Source: Actinomycetota bacterium (GTDB taxonomy: Bacteria; Actinomycetota; Actinomycetes; Actinomycetales; Microbacteriaceae). From it: a stretch of DNA of 64,000 bases. Position numbers and translations under genes: made by a program. The notes under the pieces were generated by a model, which saw nothing but the letters and a program-made list of their open reading frames with translations, made no database searches and had not been told where the DNA came from. Position 1 is the first letter of the stretch. Every line of letters begins with the position of its first letter. Location of the stretch: positions 1-64,000 of the forward strand of contig JAUZFR010000188.1 in the NCBI GenBank assembly GCA_030840335.1, in the 5' to 3' direction. Positions 62,495 through 64,000 of this stretch are shown piece after piece.

Positions 62495-62529
62495 AGCGGC
62501 GTTGAGGGGGGCGGAGAGGTGTGGTGGGG

Positions 62530-63492
62530 CTAGTCCGCCGCACGAATGATGATCGACTCCGTGGACGGGTTGCCCTTGCCTTTGGCGACGAAGACGTCCG
62601 GCTCGATATAGATCACTCGGGCGATGGGCACGGCCTCGCGGATGCTCGCCTCGACCGCATCGATTGCGGAGGCGACATCCGCGAGCTTCTGCTTGCTCGC
62701 GAAGGCGACTTTTGCGCCGACGAGCAGTTCGTCCGGCCCGAGGTACAGCGTCTTGATATGGATGAGCGCCTCGACGTCAGGATGCGCGTTGATCGCGTCG
62801 CGGATCGCGGTCACGTCGGTGGCATTTGCGCCCTCGCCGACGAGAAGGCTCTTGGTTTCCATGCCGAGCACCAGCGCCACGAGCACGAGCAGAACGCCGA
62901 TGGCGAGTGTTCCGATGCCGTCGAAAACGCCATTGCCAGTGATGATCGTCAGTCCAACGCCGAGCAGCGCCAGCGCGAGGCCGACCAGCGCCGCGAAGTC
63001 CTCAAGCAGCACCACTGGCAGCTCTGGCGCCTTCGCGTGCCGAATGAACTGGATCCACGATTGCGATCCGCGAGTGTGATTCGATTCGCGAATCGCGGTT
63101 CGGAACGAGAGGGACTCGAACACGATGGCGACGACGAGCACGCCAATCGGCCACAACGGATTCTCAAGCGCGTGCGGCTCACCGATCTTCTGGATTCCCT
63201 CGTAGACCGAGAACACTCCACCAATCGAGAAGAGGATGATCGACACGACGAACGCGTAGACAAATCGCTCGCGTCCGTAACCGAAGGGGTGCGCGGCATC
63301 CGCTGTTCGACGGGAGCGTCGGCCGCCGAGGAGCAGGAGCCCCTGATTGCCGGTGTCGGCCAGGGAATGCACGCTCTCTGCAAGCAACGAGCTCGATCCC
63401 GAAAGCAGGAATGCGATGAACTTGACGATCGCGATGCCCAGGTTTGCGCCGCCCGCCGCCAGGATCGCTTTCGTGCTGCCCTCAGTGCTCAT
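62530..63492 (-). CDS. Cation diffusion facilitator family transporter
   Basis: The 320-residue protein has about six hydrophobic helices, including the CDF motif SGSSSLLAESVHSLADTGNQ with AES-H-S-D metal site and LLLLGGRRSRRTADAAHPFG with the HPFGYGRE region. The C-terminal domain (EGANATDVTAIRDAINAHPD) is cytoplasmic and dimerises. It exports a divalent metal such as zinc, iron or manganese. It is divergent from proC across 23 bp. Confidence 0.9.
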   Translation of the reverse strand: MSTEGSTKAILAAGGANLGIAIVKFIAFLLSGSSSLLAESVHSLADTGNQGLLLLGGRRSRRTADAAHPFGYGRERFVYAFVVSIILFSIGGVFSVYEGIQKIGEPHALENPLWPIGVLVVAIVFESLSFRTAIRESNHTRGSQSWIQFIRHAKAPELPVVLLEDFAALVGLALALLGVGLTIITGNGVFDGIGTLAIGVLLVLVALVLGMETKSLLVGEGANATDVTAIRDAINAHPDVEALIHIKTLYLGPDELLVGAKVAFASKQKLADVASAIDAVEASIREAVPIARVIYIEPDVFVAKGKGNPSTESIIIRAAD

Positions 63493-63515
63493 GCCCCAAT
63501 CCTAGGATGGGGCTC

Positions 63516-64000
63516 ATGATCACCCTCCCGTCAATCGCAATCCTCGGCACCGGCTCGATGGGCGGTGCGATCCTCAGCGGTCTGCTCTCCCCGGACGTGA
63601 CGGTGGACGGCGGCATCCGAGTCACCAACCGGACTATCGCCAAGGCACGGCCGCTCGCGTCGGATCGCGTGCAGTCGTTCGCGCTCGAGGAGACTCCGGA
63701 TGCGAATGAGCAGGCACTCGCGGGCGCGCGGCTGGTGCTGATCGGCGTCAAGCCGGCAATGGTTACGGACCTGCTGCGCGCGGTTTCCGCTTCGCTCGAG
63801 CCGGATGCGGTCGTGGTCAGCGTTGCGGCCGGCGTGACGACGGCGACGATGGAGGCGCTCGTTCCGGGCTCGGTGCTGCGCGCGATGCCGAATACGCCGG
63901 CAGTCGTCGGCAAGGCAGTGACCGGGCTCTCGGCGGGATCGCGCGCGACCCCGCAGCAGCTCGCACTTGCCCGCACCCTTTTCGAGACCGTCGGCACAGT
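63516..64000 (+). CDS. proC: Pyrroline-5-carboxylate reductase (partial, right edge)
   Basis: About 161 residues are present. It opens ITLPSIAILGTGSMGGAILS with a Rossmann NADP loop, has VTNRTIAKARPLASDRV and LVLIGVKPAMVTDLLRAVS, then VSVAAGVTTATMEALVPGS and RAMPNTPAVVGKAVTGL, which is the P5C reductase signature. It makes proline from pyrroline-5-carboxylate with NADPH. The last third, including the dimerisation helices, lies beyond the window. Confidence 0.93.
   Translation, partial: MITLPSIAILGTGSMGGAILSGLLSPDVTVDGGIRVTNRTIAKARPLASDRVQSFALEETPDANEQALAGARLVLIGVKPAMVTDLLRAVSASLEPDAVVVSVAAGVTTATMEALVPGSVLRAMPNTPAVVGKAVTGLSAGSRATPQQLALARTLFETVGT

Noticed and set aside
62399-62529. Possible tRNA after tadA
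   Set aside because: The sequence is nested GC hairpins without a T-arm or acceptor-stem pattern; no tRNA fold could be drawn.
1-64000. CRISPR arrays, prophage or transposon modules
   Set aside because: No regularly spaced repeats, cas genes, integrase, transposase or phage structural genes were seen on either strand.

Overview
The window is chromosomal DNA from a high-GC Gram-positive bacterium, most likely an actinobacterium of the Microbacteriaceae type. The signs are strong GC bias, many GTG starts, tight ATGA/GTGA gene overlaps, a DevS/DevR-type two-component pair, Fpg/Nei with a zinc finger, and a pseudouridine operon. I see no rRNA, tRNA, CRISPR array, transposase or phage gene. About 67 protein genes are supported; the first and last are cut by the window edges.

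Layout. 0-5 kb: a truncated AlkZ/YcaQ-like gene, a conserved hypothetical, a glycosyltransferase-GtrA fusion, uppP and an APC permease. 5-11 kb: an iron-type ABC transporter (lipoprotein, double permease, ATPase), a membrane protein with FTR1-like acidic motifs and a ChrB-like gene. The transporter operon and the membrane-protein gene are preceded by the same CTAAC-N4-GTTAG palindrome. 11-15 kb: a VOC protein, a Gfo/Idh/MocA oxidoreductase and a fused gluconate-dehydrogenase-subunit-3/GMC oxidoreductase.

14.8-30 kb is a sugar catabolic island with two near-identical-length IclR regulators. It holds an SDR, an FAD/4Fe-4S 2-hydroxyacid dehydrogenase, an IlvD/Edd-type sugar-acid dehydratase, a zinc alcohol dehydrogenase, an SMP-30 lactonase, a GH1 beta-glycosidase, a CUT1 ABC importer without its ATPase, and an FAH-family hydrolase. 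Together these can form a non-phosphorylative 6-deoxysugar pathway ending in pyruvate plus lactate, with the lactate re-oxidised by the FAD/Fe-S enzyme. TTC/GAA-rich inverted repeats sit in the intergenic regions.

30-36.4 kb: DUF1003, a LysR regulator divergent from an MFS transporter, and redox enzymes. 36.4-44 kb is a dormancy/hypoxia-like island: a DoxX-like protein, two universal stress proteins, phosphoketolase, a GAF sensor kinase with an HHPPM motif, a DevR-like regulator and a DUF3892 protein. Five GGGNCNNNNGNCCC-type boxes lie upstream of its target genes. 44-52 kb: NUDIX, a cytochrome b561-like protein, etfBA divergent from a valine (isobutyryl-CoA) degradation operon across a long palindrome, and a MarR regulator. 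52-64 kb: Fpg/Nei, a small membrane protein, psuGK, a probable nucleotidyltransferase-fold protein, MarR, ogt, an HtrA-like protease, VanZ, an OmpR-type DNA-binding protein, upp, tadA, a CDF transporter and the start of proC.

Structures outside genes include two 64-bp copies of a dispersed palindrome 11 kb apart with compensatory arm changes, several strong hairpins, and a 15-bp triplicate repeat at a gene end. All calls come from reading sequence; no database search was run.
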